Assembly: GCA_964017155.1 (NCBI GenBank)
Contig: OZ024861.1
Span: forward strand, 52,431,809 to 52,495,808
Source of the DNA: Oasisia sp. SBJ-2009
Lineage: Eukaryota > Annelida > Polychaeta > Sabellida > Siboglinidae
Length of the DNA stretch: 64,000 nt
Direction: 5' to 3'
Part shown: in pieces, positions 1 through 12,234 of the stretch
Position numbering within the stretch: position 1 is the stretch's first letter
Layout of the letters: each line of letters starts with the position of its first letter
Notes under the pieces: generated by a model
What the model was told of the DNA's origin: nothing
What the model saw: the letters and a program-made list of their open reading frames with translations, nothing else
Databases searched by the model: none
Position numbers and translations under genes: made by a program

Positions 1-882
1 TCCATAACATGATTTCTTGTACAATGTCACAGTAATAACATACCTTTTAGTGTTTACACGCGATAACATTGTCATCTTGTTTCATATTTTACTAAGTCGG
101 TGTGGTAATTGTCTAACATTTACCAACTCGACGAGACATAAAAAAGCGATTTTGTCAAAACGACGTTTCCGGTCACGTTCAAAACATAACTTCCGTTAAA
201 AGGAGGCTTCATGTCTCGTGAAAAAAACAATTTCCGGGAAAATGGAGGCTTCTATCACAGTTATAACATATCTTTTAGCGTTTAGAGTCAATACTCTTAT
301 CAAGTATTCGTATTTTTACTTAATCGGTGTAGTCATTTCCTAACATTTTCCACCCAAACGAGATAGAAAGGAGGACGTTTTCATACATTTAACTAAGTTA
401 GATTTGCAACTTGTAGTAAAATCGGAATCTTTTCTGTTTCCGCGTTCATACCTTGTCTTGTTTTCGCATTTTATTAAGTCGGCATGGTAATCATCTAATA
501 TTTTTGCAGCTCAATGAGATAACACGGAGTAAATTTTGAAAATTCTAACGTTCTCACCGCAACCGGTGCTTTCAATCATAAAACGACAAAGTCGGTGGTT
601 TATCTAACGTTATAGAACATTTTCATAATCAAATCTAGAAAATGTTGGGTTGTGACGTCACTACTTTAATAGCTAACACCGTCCAGCGGACAACTCTAAC
701 ACAACACAAAACGAGAACCTTGGTGGTTTATCTTACGACACACATCATTTTCCTAACCAAATCTAAAACAATTTATGAAAAATCTTGGGTTGTGACGTAA
801 CTTCTTAAAAAACTGGTGCCATCTAGCGGATATCCCTGACACCACGTTATACGCTAGTCCCATCAAGCGGACAAAACAGCTT
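1..882. repeat. Diverged local repeat block, left part
   Basis: No gene is visible. The sequence shares phrases with 2,736-3,960, such as an 'aacataatttcttgtaaaatgg' type line, a 'tactaagtcggtgtgg' type line and 'gccatctagcgga' motifs. The block therefore looks like diverged copies of one local repeat, later split by the LINE at 883-2,735. The short open frame at 17-199 lies inside this repeat and has no recognisable domain. Confidence 0.6.
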
Positions 883-2735
883 CTAATAATAATAATAATA
901 ATAATAAAGCTTTATTGCCATATTCAACGTGTAAAAGTTACATGATAAATTGGAATGTAGTCTGGCGTTGACTTACATAGTGCCTAAATATACAGTAAAA
1001 TAGAACACGGCAAACAAATATAAAATATAGATATAAAATATACATTGTACATGATATGTTCTTTAAAATAAAATAAAAAAATATTTTAATAAAAAAAAAA
1101 ATATTTTAATATAGTAAATAACTAAAGACAACATTAAAATAATAGATTATCTATTTAACAATAATTGTGGTGTAAATTAGTTACTAAAATAAATAAATAA
1201 ATAATTAAAAAAATATCCTTTAAAAATAGACATACACTATAAGAGGACTAAAATATCATTTTAAAATTATATTTACAATTACAATTGAATTACAATTGAA
1301 TGCGTCCAATTTTGTTTAAAAATATATATTTATACAATTATTAAGTTAAGCTAACATTTCAGGAGAAGATAAGATTGTTGCTCAGCACCACCGATCCGCC
1401 ACTGAGAATAGGTACACCCACACCCCACACGCGTACAGCTCAGCCACACCAACCAGCACCAGAAAAATAACAATTCCGCCAGAGAGGCGAAAACAGCCAA
1501 GTTTCCAGGGTCTTTACAGCTACGTTCTATATTTCACTCCTGATAAGGCTGCTACGGCACTCGGGTATAAACTGTTTCTAAAGCGATTTGTTTTCGTACG
1601 GATGCACCTATAGCGTTTCCCTGAAGGTAATAATTCGAACAGATGATGGGCGGGGTGAGTTTGGTCTGAGATCATTTTGCCTGCTCTTTTTTTGGATCTG
1701 TCTTTATATATGGCTGTTAGAGAGGTGAGTTCACTACCGACAATTTTGGAAGCTGTTTTCACCACTCTGTCAAGCCTGTCCCTCTGGCGCTGGCTGATGC
1801 CGCCGAACCATACACATATTGAGAATGTAAGAATACTCTCAATAGCAGAACGATAACACTGAACAAGAATTTCTCTCCTCAGCCCGAACTTCTTTAGTTG
1901 GCGCAGGAAGAACAGTCTTTGTTGGGCCTTTTTGACGACAGCATCTGTGTTGTTTTCCCAAGTGAAGTCATTTGATATTATGGTGCCTAGAAATTTAAAA
2001 CAATCCACCCTTTTGATAGAGTCGCCGTTAACAATAATGGGAGCAAGTGGGCTTTTTCTCTTCCTAAAATCTACGATCATCTCTCTAGTTTTGGACGCAT
2101 TCAGTTGTAGGTTGTTAGTGTCACACCACGACACCAGGCTGCTAACTTCATGGCGGTATTCAGACTCATCTGAGTCCGACACCAGCCCTATTAATGTGGT
2201 GTCATCAGCAAACTTTAACAATGGTACAGAAGAGTGATGTGAAACACAGTCATTTGTAAACAGAGAATATAGCAGTGGGGAGAGGACACATCCCTGAGGA
2301 GTCCCCGTGTTCATGATAATAGTGCTGGAAACTATACTGTTCATCTTAACAACCTGTGATCGCTGTAGTAAAAAGTCCAGAAGCCAGTAACACATTGATG
2401 GGTCAATTGACAGCAAATGAAGTTTGTCGTACAGCTGCTGAGGGATGACCGTATTGAAAGCAGAACTGTAGTCAACGAAGAGGATGCGCGCATAAGTGTT
2501 CGGATAATCCAAGTGCTGCATTACAAAATGCAGGGCCAATGCAACAGCATCATCGGTGCATCTGTTCTCCCTGTATGCGAACTGCAGCGAATCCATGCTG
2601 GAGTTGGTGACCGACTTCAGATATCTCAGTACCAATCGCTCAAACACCTTCATCACCACTGACGTCAGAGCCACGGGGCGGAAGTCATTCAGCGCTGTCG
2701 CTTTCGGCTTCTTTGGTACCGGAATTAGACAACGA
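883..2735 (-). mobile_element. 5'-truncated CR1/L2-like non-LTR retrotransposon
   Basis: The element reads on the minus strand and ends in a (TTA)n tail, seen as TAATAATAA at about 883-907 on the plus strand, just after an AATAAA-like box. Its 5' end is cut inside the reverse transcriptase at about 2,735, where the surrounding repeat resumes. That gives the usual picture of a 5'-truncated target-primed insertion. About 600 bp of AT-rich 3' UTR lies between the stop codon and the tail. An uninterrupted relative of the target is visible near 3,280-3,330, which supports the boundaries to within a few bases. The clade name is inferred from motif wording only. Confidence 0.8.
1520..2735 (-). CDS. 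Reverse transcriptase, C-terminal part (LINE ORF2 fragment)
   Basis: This ~400-residue frame carries the reverse transcriptase of the LINE at 883-2,735. In order it shows a 'LNDFRPVALTS' finger motif, 'FVDYSSAFNTV' with the first catalytic Asp, 'TGTPQGCVLSP', the catalytic 'KFADDT' box, and 'FKFLGTIIS' in the thumb. The end has the 'LLPSGKRYRCI' motif shared with the LINE fragment at 63.6 kb. The frame has no internal stop, but the endonuclease and the start of the protein are missing because the copy is 5'-truncated. It would copy LINE RNA at nicked target DNA in a full element. This copy cannot move on its own. The open frame suggests fairly recent insertion. Confidence 0.85.
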
Positions 2736-3960
2736 TGGTTTTGACTACTTTGACATAACATAATTTCTTGTAAAATGGTGGCTTCGGTCAGTCATAACGT
2801 AACTTTTAGAGTTTTGAGGTGATAATCTTATTAAATATTCCGGTTTTACCAAGTCGATGTGCCAACTTTGCACCATTTCACAACTTTTCAACGTTTCACC
2901 GCGATGACTTTGTCAATTTGACGTATTTTTATGTTTACATGCGATAACTTTGTCAAGTCTTTCATATTTTACTAAGTCGGTGTGCCAACTTTGTACCTTT
3001 TCACAACCTTTCTTAGCGATGGCTTTGCGACTTTGACGTATTTCCTTTTTCTGAGTCATCTTGGTACATTCATATCCTTCGGTGGAAAAACTTTTGTCAC
3101 TTTCTATCATAAACCGAGAACCTTGGTGTTTTTTTTCTTACGACTCACAATTTTCCTAATGAAATCTAAAACAATGTGGACAAATCTTGGATTGTGACGT
3201 CACTTCTTTATAAACTGGTGCCATCTAGCGAATAACTCTGACACTACGTTAGACGCGAGCCCCATCTAGCGGACAGAACAGCCACTAATTAGGGTTTTAC
3301 ATAGAAAACGATGGCTTCGACTACTTCCGTAACATAATTTCTTGTAAAATGGCGGCTTTGGTCACAGTCATGACATACCTTTTTGTGTTTCGAGGGCATA
3401 ACCTTGGCAAATATTCGTATTTTACTAAAGTCAGCGTGGTAATTTCATAACATTTAGCGACTTAACGAGATAGAAAGAGGAATCTTTCCACTTCAGACCA
3501 TATTCGTACCATAGCTTCTACCAAACATGGGCTCCTACCACGTATAAAACGTAACTTCCGTAAAAATGAAGCTTCCGGTCACGTGCAAAAACATAACTTC
3601 CATAAACAGGATGATTCCTCTCACGTGTAAAACACAACTTCCGGAAAAATGATGGACTCGACCACAGCCATGACATAACTTAACGTTTAGAGGTGATAAT
3701 TATGTCAAGAATTCGTGTTTTACTAAGTCATTATCTTAAATTCCCAACCAAATCTAGAAAAATGTTGGTTTGTGACAAAATATTCGGTTGCGACCTCACG
3801 ACGCTAGACGCTAACCCCATCTAGCGGATAACCCCAATGTTACATTAGACGCTAGCGCCATCTATCGGATAATCCTAACAATATACTAGACGCCAGCGCC
3901 GTCTGGGGGATATCCCTAACACTACACGCCATCGCCATCTAGCGGACCAAACAACAACTT
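2736..3960. repeat. Diverged local repeat block, right part, with ~37-40-bp motif array
   Basis: This continues the repeat split by the LINE. The phrase 'aacataatttcttgtaaaa' recurs near 2,760 and 3,340. The block ends (about 3,200-3,290 and 3,800-3,945) in a degenerate array whose unit reads roughly 'gccatctagcggataaccc' followed by 'aacactacattagacgct'. Further units occur near 670-700 and 815-870. No coding sequence is recognised. Confidence 0.6.
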
Positions 3961-3968
3961 AGACACAG

Positions 3969-4092
3969 AAAAAAAGTTGGGGTTAACTGATCGAAAATTT
4001 GAGACCAATTGGTCTCAAATTATCTAAAAATTGCTGTTTTAGTCCGGGACAAAAACATAGCAATTTTTGATCAGTTAACCCCAACTTTTTTA
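3969..4092. repeat. Small foldback element with nested hairpins
   Basis: The outer arms at about 3,970-3,999 and 4,062-4,091 are inverted copies around 'agttggggttaactgatc'. Inside them sits a perfect 26-bp palindrome at 3,996-4,021, centred on 'gagaccaattggtctc', and an imperfect hairpin at about 4,030-4,062 ('ttgctgttttagtcc' against 'gggacaaaaacatagcaa'). A single strand could fold as a three-way junction. It may be a tiny MITE or foldback element. No target-site duplication was identified. Confidence 0.7.
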
Positions 4093-4522
4093 TGACATAT
4101 CCGCCCGGGGGCGCCCTTTAAAAAATAAGACGCACGAATTTGGACAGTACTAGTTCGTGACTTGTCCATAAGGGGGCGCCACTAGTGCATGACCTGTCTA
4201 CCAGGGGCGCCACTTGACCTTGTCATGTGACCTTTGACCGGTGGAATTCCACCGGGCCGCGCCAGCATCACTTGATATCACCCTACTATACTACTGCTAT
4301 TTACTAGCTAGCCTATATTCACGAGAGGAGTATCAAAAGTCGTTCCCTCTCTTGATGTTTAGAAAAGTTTACGTTAACTCCAACACGCCTCATAGGTTTA
4401 ACTCATCGTTTATTTTATTTGTGTTGTTTGATTCCATGTTTTGTGATATGTCAACAGAAACATTGAACAGCAGAAACTTACTATGTCGTGTGTGACAGTT
4501 AAGCATTCCTGTAACGCCAGCT
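4093..4522. other. No gene recognised
   Basis: The stretch holds three 'gggggcgcc' or 'ggggcgcc' motifs at about 4,108-4,210. An 84-codon frame at 4,241-4,495 has no recognisable domain and is not called as a gene. Confidence 0.4.
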
Positions 4523-7500
4523 GGTATGCAGGTGTTGCAGTACCCCAGGTACTGCAACAACTCAGGGAGTTTGACGCCCCTGCCATGCAGAGTTGTAAAC
4601 CACTGCCTTGTGGTACAGGTTCTTGTCAGAACCGAAGGCTAAGGGAGCAAACCCTAACCAGAAAACCATGTCACCGTGGCAGCATCAAGTGCGGTTGATG
4701 TATGGAACTCCCAACATCTCTCGACCAGCCACTGCAGGGACAAATAGTTTTCGCCTGTCTTGACATGTTCTTGCCGGTGTGAGACCTCTATTTGTTCCCA
4801 GGGAGAGTGTCGCTAGTAACTTGCAAAAGCCAGCGGCACTTCAACACTTTTTGCTAGCAACTTCCATGAAATGTACAACTGCATGAAACTTCATACCGGA
4901 TCGGCCGTCGCCCGGGTTACCAAGGACCGCGCTGCTCGACCTCATCTTCCGTCGACAGTGGAAAATCAGCTAGGAAGAAGAAGACAAAGAAGACAACTAC
5001 TGACAATTGGACAATGGAACGTCAGGACTCTCCTCGACCGAGATGGAGCTAACCGACCAGAAACACGTACGGCACTAGTAGCAATGGAACTTGCCAAATA
5101 CAACATCGACATCGCCGCTCTATGTGAAACAAGGTTCTCAGAGTCTGGTAGTCTCGACGACTTGGAATACTCTTTCTTCTGGAGTGGCAAACCCGAAGGA
5201 GAAAGAAGGGAGGCAGGAGTGGGCTTTGCTATCAAGAAGGATATCGTCACAAAGCTGTCAGAAATGCCACGGCCAGTAAGTGGCAGAATCATGACGATGA
5301 GACTACCTCTGAGCAAGGACAACTTTGCTACAGTTATTAGCGTGTACGCTCCAACAATGACAAACCCAGATGAAAACAAAGAGGCCTTCTACAACCAGCT
5401 GGCCAGTGTGCTTAGTGGCATCCCTCGTACAGATAAGCTACTGTTGATAGGAGACTTCAATGCGAGGATAGGAAGAGAAAATGACAAGTGGCCCTTGGTC
5501 ATGGGCAAACATGGGATTGGGAAATGCAACTCCAATGGCGAGCTTCTACTGGCTCTGTGCTCTGAGTTCGAACTGATAGTGACGAACACCATGTGCAAGC
5601 AGAAGGATGAACGCAAGACCACCTCATTCCAGACATTGGCATATGATCGACTTCATCATCACGAGGTGTCGGGATAAGATGGACATCCACAGTACCCGAG
5701 TCATGCGTGGAGCAAACTGCTGGACCGATCACCAGATGCTGAGGTCTAAGGTGTCTTTCAGAATACGACAAAAGCACAACAGGCAAGGGACAAGTAAGCC
5801 GACCAAGCTGAACATTGCAAAACTAAGTACCACCAGCCATAGGGAGAGTTTTGAGCAGGAGATGGACAGTGCTCTCGCCCAATGGGAGGAAAATGAAAAT
5901 TCAACACCAGACGAGGAATGGGCTGCTCTGCAGCAGGTCGTGTACAACACAGCCAAGACATATCTTGGCAAGCCAGACAGAAAACACCAGGACTGGTTCG
6001 ACCCCAACGACCAGGAGCTACACTCTTATGAGCAGAAGAGACCAAGCCCACCAGAGAGTGTTGCAAACCAGGAGCACTAGAACCACCACTGCAGCATACA
6101 AAGATGCCTGCAGACTGCTACAAAAACACACCCGTGCACTGAAGTCGGACTGGTGGGAAAGGAAGGCAGTGGAGCTGCAGAGAGCTGCTGACAGTAACAA
6201 CATGAAGGGCTTCTACAATGGGCTGAAGGAAGTGTGGGGACCCAAAAAGAAGGGACCTGTTCAACTGAAATCAACAGGTGGAATGGAGACCTTCTCTGAC
6301 AGCAAGAGAGTTGTGGCAAGATGGAGTGAACACTTCCAGAAGCTACTCAACGTCCCTGGCGACATAGATCACGAAGCTCTGGACAACATCCCGCAGCGCA
6401 TTATCAAGACAAGCCTCGATGAGATTCCAACTATGGATGAGATGGCTAGAGCAATCGCCGGCCTGAAAATGGCAAAGCAGCTGGAGGAGATGGAATTCCT
6501 GCAGAAGTATGGAAGCACGGAGGAGACAATCAGTTCAGCAGACTGCACCAACTAATCACCAATGCCTGGGAGGTGGGTTCTGTACCACAAGCATGGAAGG
6601 ATGCCAGCATTGTAACCATCTACAAGAAAGGTGATCGAACAGACTGTGGGAACTATAGAGGAATCTCTCTGCTTTCAATAGCAGGCAAGATCTTCGCGAG
6701 GATCCTCCTCAACAGACTATCTACCTACATAACACCAGAGGTAGTTCTGGAGACACAATGTGGCTTCAGAGGTAACCGGAGCACCGTGGATATGATATTT
6801 TGCCTCCGACAAATACAAGAAAAGTGCATTGAGCAGGACCGACCACTGTACATGGTATTTGTCGACTTCAGCAAAGCGTTCGATACAGTTGGGAGGACCG
6901 GGCTATGGCAGCTACTGAGGAAGTATGGCTGCCCAGAGAAGTTCACAACAATGATCGAGGCACTACATACTGGAATGATGGCGAATGATAGTGTTGGAGG
7001 GGAAGTCTCGGAATCGTTCAGTGTCACAAATGGGGTCAAGCAAGGTTGTGTACTGGCCCCCACGCTCTTCTCCATCTTCCTATCAGCAATGCTCGACGAG
7101 GCTTTCCGAGACATGGGGGATGGCATCTACATACAGTCCAGACAGAGCGCTGACCTTTTCAACGTCGCACACTTCAGAGCAAAGACCAAGACTACTCGGA
7201 TACTGATGAGAGAGCTGCTATTCGCAGATGACAGTGCACTGGTTGCACACTCTGCTGAAGAGATGCAGAAAATAGTGCATGCTTTCTCCGATGCGTCAAA
7301 GAAGTTCGGCCTGAAGATTAACATCAAGAAGACCGAGGTGCTGTACCAATCCAACTCTACAAGAACCCGAGAGGAGGACATCATGGTTGATGGAAACAAG
7401 TTGAACTCTGTTCTAGAATTCACCTACCTTGGAAGCACTATATCAAGTGATGGATGCATTGACGATGAAATACAGAGGAGGATGGCCAAGGCTAGTGCAT

Positions 7501-8033
7501 CTTTCGGCCGACTACGCCAGAGACTCTGGAACAACCACCATGTGTCCATGCGGGTTAAAGGCAAGATATACCGTGCAATCGTGCTGTCCACCCTCCTATA
7601 CGGAGCTGAGGCCTGGACAGTGTACAGACGACAGGTGAAAAAGCTGCATGCCTTCATGATGCGACATCTGCGTTCGATCATGAGGATAACCTGGATGGAC
7701 AAAGTGACAAACAAGGAAATACTAGAACGAAGAGGGCTGCCATCTATGGAAGATCTTCTGATCAGAAAGAATCTTCGGTGGACTGGACACCTCATGAGGA
7801 TGTCACCAGACAGGCTACCGAAGCAGGTTCTCTACTCTCAACTGTCTTCTGGTCACAGAAAAAGAGGGCGCCCTCGTCTCTGGTTCAAAGATACCATCAA
7901 GAGAAACCTGAATATGAGAGACATAAAGATCGAGTCATGGACATCACTCTCACAGCAGAGAGACAAATGGAGAGCAACAGTCAAGTGATGGAAGCAGTCT
8001 TTGTCGCTTCGCGACCGACAGCATGATGATGAT
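4523..8033 (+). mobile_element. RTE-like non-LTR retrotransposon, full length but disabled (copy 1)
   Basis: This copy is collinear with, and nearly identical to, the intact element at 59,160-62,696. Similarity begins at 'ggtatgcagg' and ends in a short TGATGATGA tail, as expected for RTE-type elements with a microsatellite-like 3' end and almost no 3' UTR. The 5' region carries a 12-bp hairpin (about 4,532-4,558) also present in the other copy. I found no convincing target-site duplication. Confidence 0.85.
4871..7988 (+). pseudogene. RTE-like endonuclease/reverse transcriptase, frameshifted
   Basis: Compared with the intact copy, this gene is broken by several small deletions. About 11 bp is lost near 5,622 inside the endonuclease, 2 bp is lost near 6,024, and small indels near 6,469-6,530 shift the frame again before the reverse transcriptase. 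The endonuclease keeps 'WNVRTL' and 'GDFNARIG'. The reverse transcriptase, from about 6,573, keeps 'VDFSKAFDTV', 'GVKQGCVLAPTLF' and the catalytic 'FADD'. The C-terminal 'KRGRPRL' stretch is present. The EN is of the apurinic-endonuclease type also found in proteins named craniofacial development protein 2-like, which derive from RTE elements. All domains are present but cannot be made as one protein. Confidence 0.9.
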
Positions 8034-8136
8034 GAACACATGTATGTATGTCACACGATAAGTGTATACACATTGTCCATGACCAAAACGTCCTATGCAA
8101 AATATAACAGTTCCTAATTACTAGACGTCCTAATGT

Positions 8137-10794
8137 TTACTGTGTCGCACATTGGCTACGAGCACACAGTTCACCACAGTAGAAAAGAGCAGTGCATTGA
8201 AGTCCTGCCTTGAGGCACTTACATAGTCTCATGCATCCCTTCTTGCAACCACAGCGCAGTAGTTCTCGACAAGCTTGTGTGGCTTCAGGAAGAGTTGTCC
8301 AGCATATTTTCCAACTGCCATTTTCACTCCTGTTCCACCCCCATTCACTTGGAGATGGAAGCCCCGGAGTCGCGATCATCGTCTGTGCCAAACAGTGACC
8401 GGCTTGGTAAGCAGCCCGCTTTGTGTGCTGGAGAAGTGCTGCTTGTGTCGGAGGAAGACCGTCAATAACTCTACCTTTCTGTGTGAACAGCTGCTTCCTC
8501 GCTCCATTGACAAATTCCTGGCTGCTAGTACGGTCGTACAGCAGGACTACAAATCGTTACAGTGGACCCAGCCAATTTTCTACGGTCTTCGGGGTAGCAG
8601 CCAAGGCACATAAAGCTGGTGTGACTTCGTCATAGGCATTCCACATGTCCCATGCAGTCCGTTTGCGCCTGCCTCCAAAACATGACACTGTGACACAACC
8701 AGTGAAGATATGAAACATTGGCAAAGCAACATAACGACCAGGACCAAGTGCGTTGGCCATCTCGTGGGCCGGCAAATATCGAAAGTTCTTTCCAGCACCA
8801 AAGGCAATCCACAGTTCGGTGATGTTGTGGCGCTGAGCTGATGTCACTGCAAGTACAACCACGTCCGTGTCAACTGTTCGAATGGATAACTGGTTGTAGC
8901 TGTGTTTCAAAACATATTCCATGTGGAGTAGGATTCGTGTATCCACTTCTTCATGGGTGCATGGAGCAAGGCCTGACACGTCTCGGGACTGAGTACACAG
9001 CACACCAGTGTGACATGTGCTGATGACTTGTTTGTCGGTGGCAATGGTTTCTGCACTAGTCGCCAAGACCGAAAACAACTCGATCGTGTTTTCGTTAATG
9101 CGTAGAAACCCTTGCCAATTCCCAGGAATTGAGTTGGATGGTTCTACGCATCGGCGGATACTTTTCTCTCTCTGTGTTCGTGTTTCGGCCTTCAAGCTAT
9201 CTGCGATATATTCATCCCATACAACATCTAGTCTGTTCACGTGTTGCAGTTGCGATGTGATGTACGGAAAGAACACTTGGGTCGCGTAATCGGAAAATGT
9301 CTTTGCAAAACCTGGTCGAAGCTTGTTAACAATTGCAGCCCCATCAAGCAGGACGACTTGTACGACGGGAGTGGGGGAAAGGTCTTGTGTAGGAACGAGA
9401 TCTTCCAAGCAGCCGACCAGATCAAACCTTGGCCCTGTCCGCAGTTTCTCCATTTGTGATAACGCAGGTGGATACGCTTGGTTTTCATGTTGAAAGCACT
9501 GATTGAGATCACCACTCCGTATTTGTGACGCTATGTACAACCTGGAGAACAAAGAACAGTCATTCTTGAGTGACGACAGCTGTAGTTGTACCCTTGATTT
9601 CTCTCGCACTGGAGGCCGGCTGAACAGTGGTAGGTTATTTCTCTTGATTGGATCTGTAATGGGCTTTGTTTGGTTGACAAGACGCTCGTTGACGTAGGTG
9701 TCATATTGCTCTTGTCCGAGATATTTGATCTGACGCAACATGTGAATCACAGCTGGATCTGCAAGGTCTCTGCTATCCAGTACAAGCAAATCCTTGCTGT
9801 TCTCAGCGAATGGATTTCCCATCTCTTTTATTACATCAGTTAATGACGTGATATCTTGTCCGAATGTCATCTGTGCATGTTTCCTCTGCTCGTGGTGCCG
9901 GAAATCTGTTTTCTTTCTCTTCCTGGTTGAAACCTCAAATTCTCCAATCAGACGTGCCATTTCAGGGCCAGACACCATCCAACGCCGCAGTGCTGCAGGG
10001 TTCTCAGTCAGACCCACAGCCCCACCATCACCGTTCACAGAGGCATTATTCTGTCCATGAGCCTTGTCAATCGCAATACCAGAGAACACGTGTGTTGTTT
10101 TCTTGACAACAAAATTTCCTTTGCGAAACTCTGCAAAGACGCCAGGATGTTTGTCGTGCAGAAAAACCATGTCACGCAGATGGACAGGTATCCACCTGGT
10201 GTAATTGGTGTGACCCAAAGCGAAGAACCAAGGAACAATTTTGGTCAGTGCGTCTATGTAGAGCAGGAAGTCTCCCTCTCGTATCGCTCTCACGTAGATC
10301 ATCACCTCCAACTCCAACTGCAAGATAATGGACCAAAACAGGAAGAGAGGACAAGATTCAACCCTCTGATCACACCAGTTTTCCAGTTACATCTTATTGC
10401 ACCCCTCTTCCACACCATTACAATTCTCGGCATACGCCTTATGCTGAAGTAGATACAGGTTACAAGCTGTGATCTGAAGAGCACGTTGGGTGCGTGTCAA
10501 GTGAGATGCCTTCAGAAACGAATCTGCTGTCCCAGCTGTGGCAAGACTGGCCTGTATGAATGCACATGTCTAACCACTGCTCTCCAAAAGGTCGCCGAGT
10601 GCTTTAAGAGCAGCCATCTCGATGTGCAGCCCACCAAACATCACCACAAACTGATCTTCTCCGTGACTTGCAGGCCAGCTCCACTGGATTTTTTTGCAAG
10701 GGTGTACAATGGATGATCTACAGTGATGATCGGCACCTGATAGAACTAATAGAACAACATTACAGGAAGACGTCGTTGTTCCAACGGCCGTCAT
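8137..10794 (-). pseudogene. Mobile-element-type gene with PIN-like Asp motifs and C-terminal CXC cysteine cluster; three nonsense codons
   Basis: A single reading frame of 886 codons runs the whole length, broken only by stop codons at 10,570-10,572 (TAG), 10,387-10,389 (TAA) and 8,557-8,559 (TAA). I see no frameshift. In order it has an N-terminal segment with 'GEDQFVVMFGGLHIEM', a central 'GLTENPAALRRWM' motif, 'LDGAAIV' (about residues 480-490), 'THEEVDTR' (613-620), 'VDTDVVVLAV' (641-650), 'FTGC', and a C-terminal cluster of 'CGCKKGC' type. I recognise these phrases from a high-copy, uncharacterised protein family in invertebrate and fish genomes. The three acidic motifs resemble PIN/FEN-like nucleases, and the end resembles a tesmin/TSO1 CXC domain. 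Both assignments are inferences. A mobile origin is likely but its superfamily is unknown to me. Confidence 0.7.
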
Positions 10795-11251
10795 TTTATA
10801 AAATGGTGGGTACGAAGGTCGATGAAGGTCAAATGCAAAAAATTCAAATCACTGACATTGGCTGTTCACATACTTATTCTGTGACAACAACACTACCGCT
10901 CCAAGTAACGTAGTTCATGAGATATGGGAACATTAGTTTTGGCGGCCGCCATCTTTAAAATTGGCGGATTTGTATGTCGTAGAAGGTCAAATGTAACATA
11001 TTTGAAATCACTGACCCAGAAGTTGTATGTTTTGTTTCAAAAACGTTTGGTCTATGTCGCAAAAGTCTTTAGATAGAGGAAATTGGTTTTCGGCAGCCAT
11101 CTTTAAAATGGCTGCCAACGCCTTCCAGGGCAAAATCTGAGATGGCCCTATATCCAAATTTTTTAATTATGTACTCTAAGTGTGTGCCAAATTTCATGCT
11201 TGTATCATAAAACGCACAATTAGGCCATATTTTGTCACTTAGCGGCTGGGC
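10795..11251 (-). mobile_element. Probable 5' non-coding part of the same element
   Basis: Directly upstream (minus strand) of the gene at 8,137-10,794 lies a non-coding stretch with two 'gccatctttaaaa' plus 'atggc' blocks near 10,945 and 11,095. The outer edge may be 'tagcccagccgctaagtgac', near 11,232-11,251. I see no matching inverted repeat near 8,034-8,136, so the far end may have been lost or overwritten. Confidence 0.4.
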
Positions 11252-11651
11252 TAATCTAAATGCGAATATTTGTTTGTGTTATGTGTATTAAAGAGCTGTT
11301 GGACCATATCTTAACGATGCATAATTCATCAAATAAAAAAGACGTATGTAAAACCATATATGGGTCACAGCAACAAGTAATGCCAAATGCATATATTATG
11401 CCATGTCATTACCCACATATCCCAATTTTCAGGAACACATTATGTTATGTATTTTTCAGTAAAGCAGCACACATCTTCATTATTAATTAATATATGTCTA
11501 GATAACCATCACTTGCTTGTCCCAGCTAACTCCATATTGACCTATTTTACTCCTGCATTTCACCTAGTCTATATCCCATAAATTCCTTTGTATACTCGCC
11601 ACAATGTATTTCGTCTTCAATCCAATGAGTGCAAAAGATAACGTCACTAAC
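11251..11651. other. Intronic or flanking DNA, no gene recognised
   Basis: This lies between the mobile element and the iGluR exon. I see AT-rich sequence and no coding homology. The iGluR reading frame runs on past the donor to a stop at 11,547 but loses family resemblance there, as expected for intron. Confidence 0.4.
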
Positions 11652-11915
11652 CTGGGCGATTTTCCAAATCTTCCTATTAATTTCTGTTGTCCCCGCTTTG
11701 AAGAAAACCTCGTAGGATGACGAAGGGATTATGCCGAATGCTATGCCCGGCACATCAACGAGTTCATCCAAGGTAGAAATGGCGCCTCCGCCGGTTCCCT
11801 TCTTAATCAAAAATGTTGTAGTTGCGTTTTCAGACTCATCATACGGCGTGGTGAAGTCAACAGATTCTCGGCGTTCCGTAGTCAATGTGATCGCCGCCAC
11901 CGCTAAATCTGCACG
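11652..11915 (-). CDS. Ionotropic glutamate receptor-like exon: S1 end joined directly to S2, no pore
   Basis: This internal exon has 88 codons, phase 0 at both ends. Its acceptor reads CCTTCGCAG and its donor CAG/GTTAGT. It starts 'RADLAVAAITLTTERRESV', the end of lobe S1 of the iGluR ligand-binding domain. After 'DFTTPY' and 'FLIKKGTGGG' it goes straight into S2 ('ISTLDELVDVPGIAFG', then 'SSSYEVFF'). In ordinary iGluRs about 100-150 residues with M1, the pore loop, M2 and M3 lie between these points. They are absent here and replaced by a short Gly-rich linker. By alignment to GluA2, the Thr480 and Arg485 equivalents remain, Pro478 is Ala, Ser654 is kept and Thr655 is Tyr. The next exon is not found in the window. 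A soluble glutamate-binding protein is one reading; a decayed gene is another. Confidence 0.75.
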
Positions 11916-12234
11916 CTGCGAAGGCATGGCAAACATTATTTGACTCCATGCATATAATAACTTATATTGCACATGAACGTAAAAGCGGAAACATTTTTAA
12001 ATTACAAAAATCCGTTATTATAAAACTGTGTTTTTCTGTATGTATGAACATAGCACCCACATGTCCCCCAGTTGTGCACCTATCGGGCTGAAATGCTGCA
12101 TGTGATCGAGCGGGCCTATTGGGATCATTCGTAGAATTGAATGTTTCAACATTTTTCCGGCGGGTTGGATAACTTCTTCATTACAGCATGAATCCCGTAG
12201 GAATTTTTAAATATTGAGCAACGCTCAGCTGCTG

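Noticed and set aside
4241..4495. An 84-codon frame just before RTE copy 1
   Set aside because: No domain, ordinary composition, and no start or splice evidence.
4500..8060. Target-site duplication for RTE copy 1
   Set aside because: Only short, non-terminal matches were seen between the two flanks.
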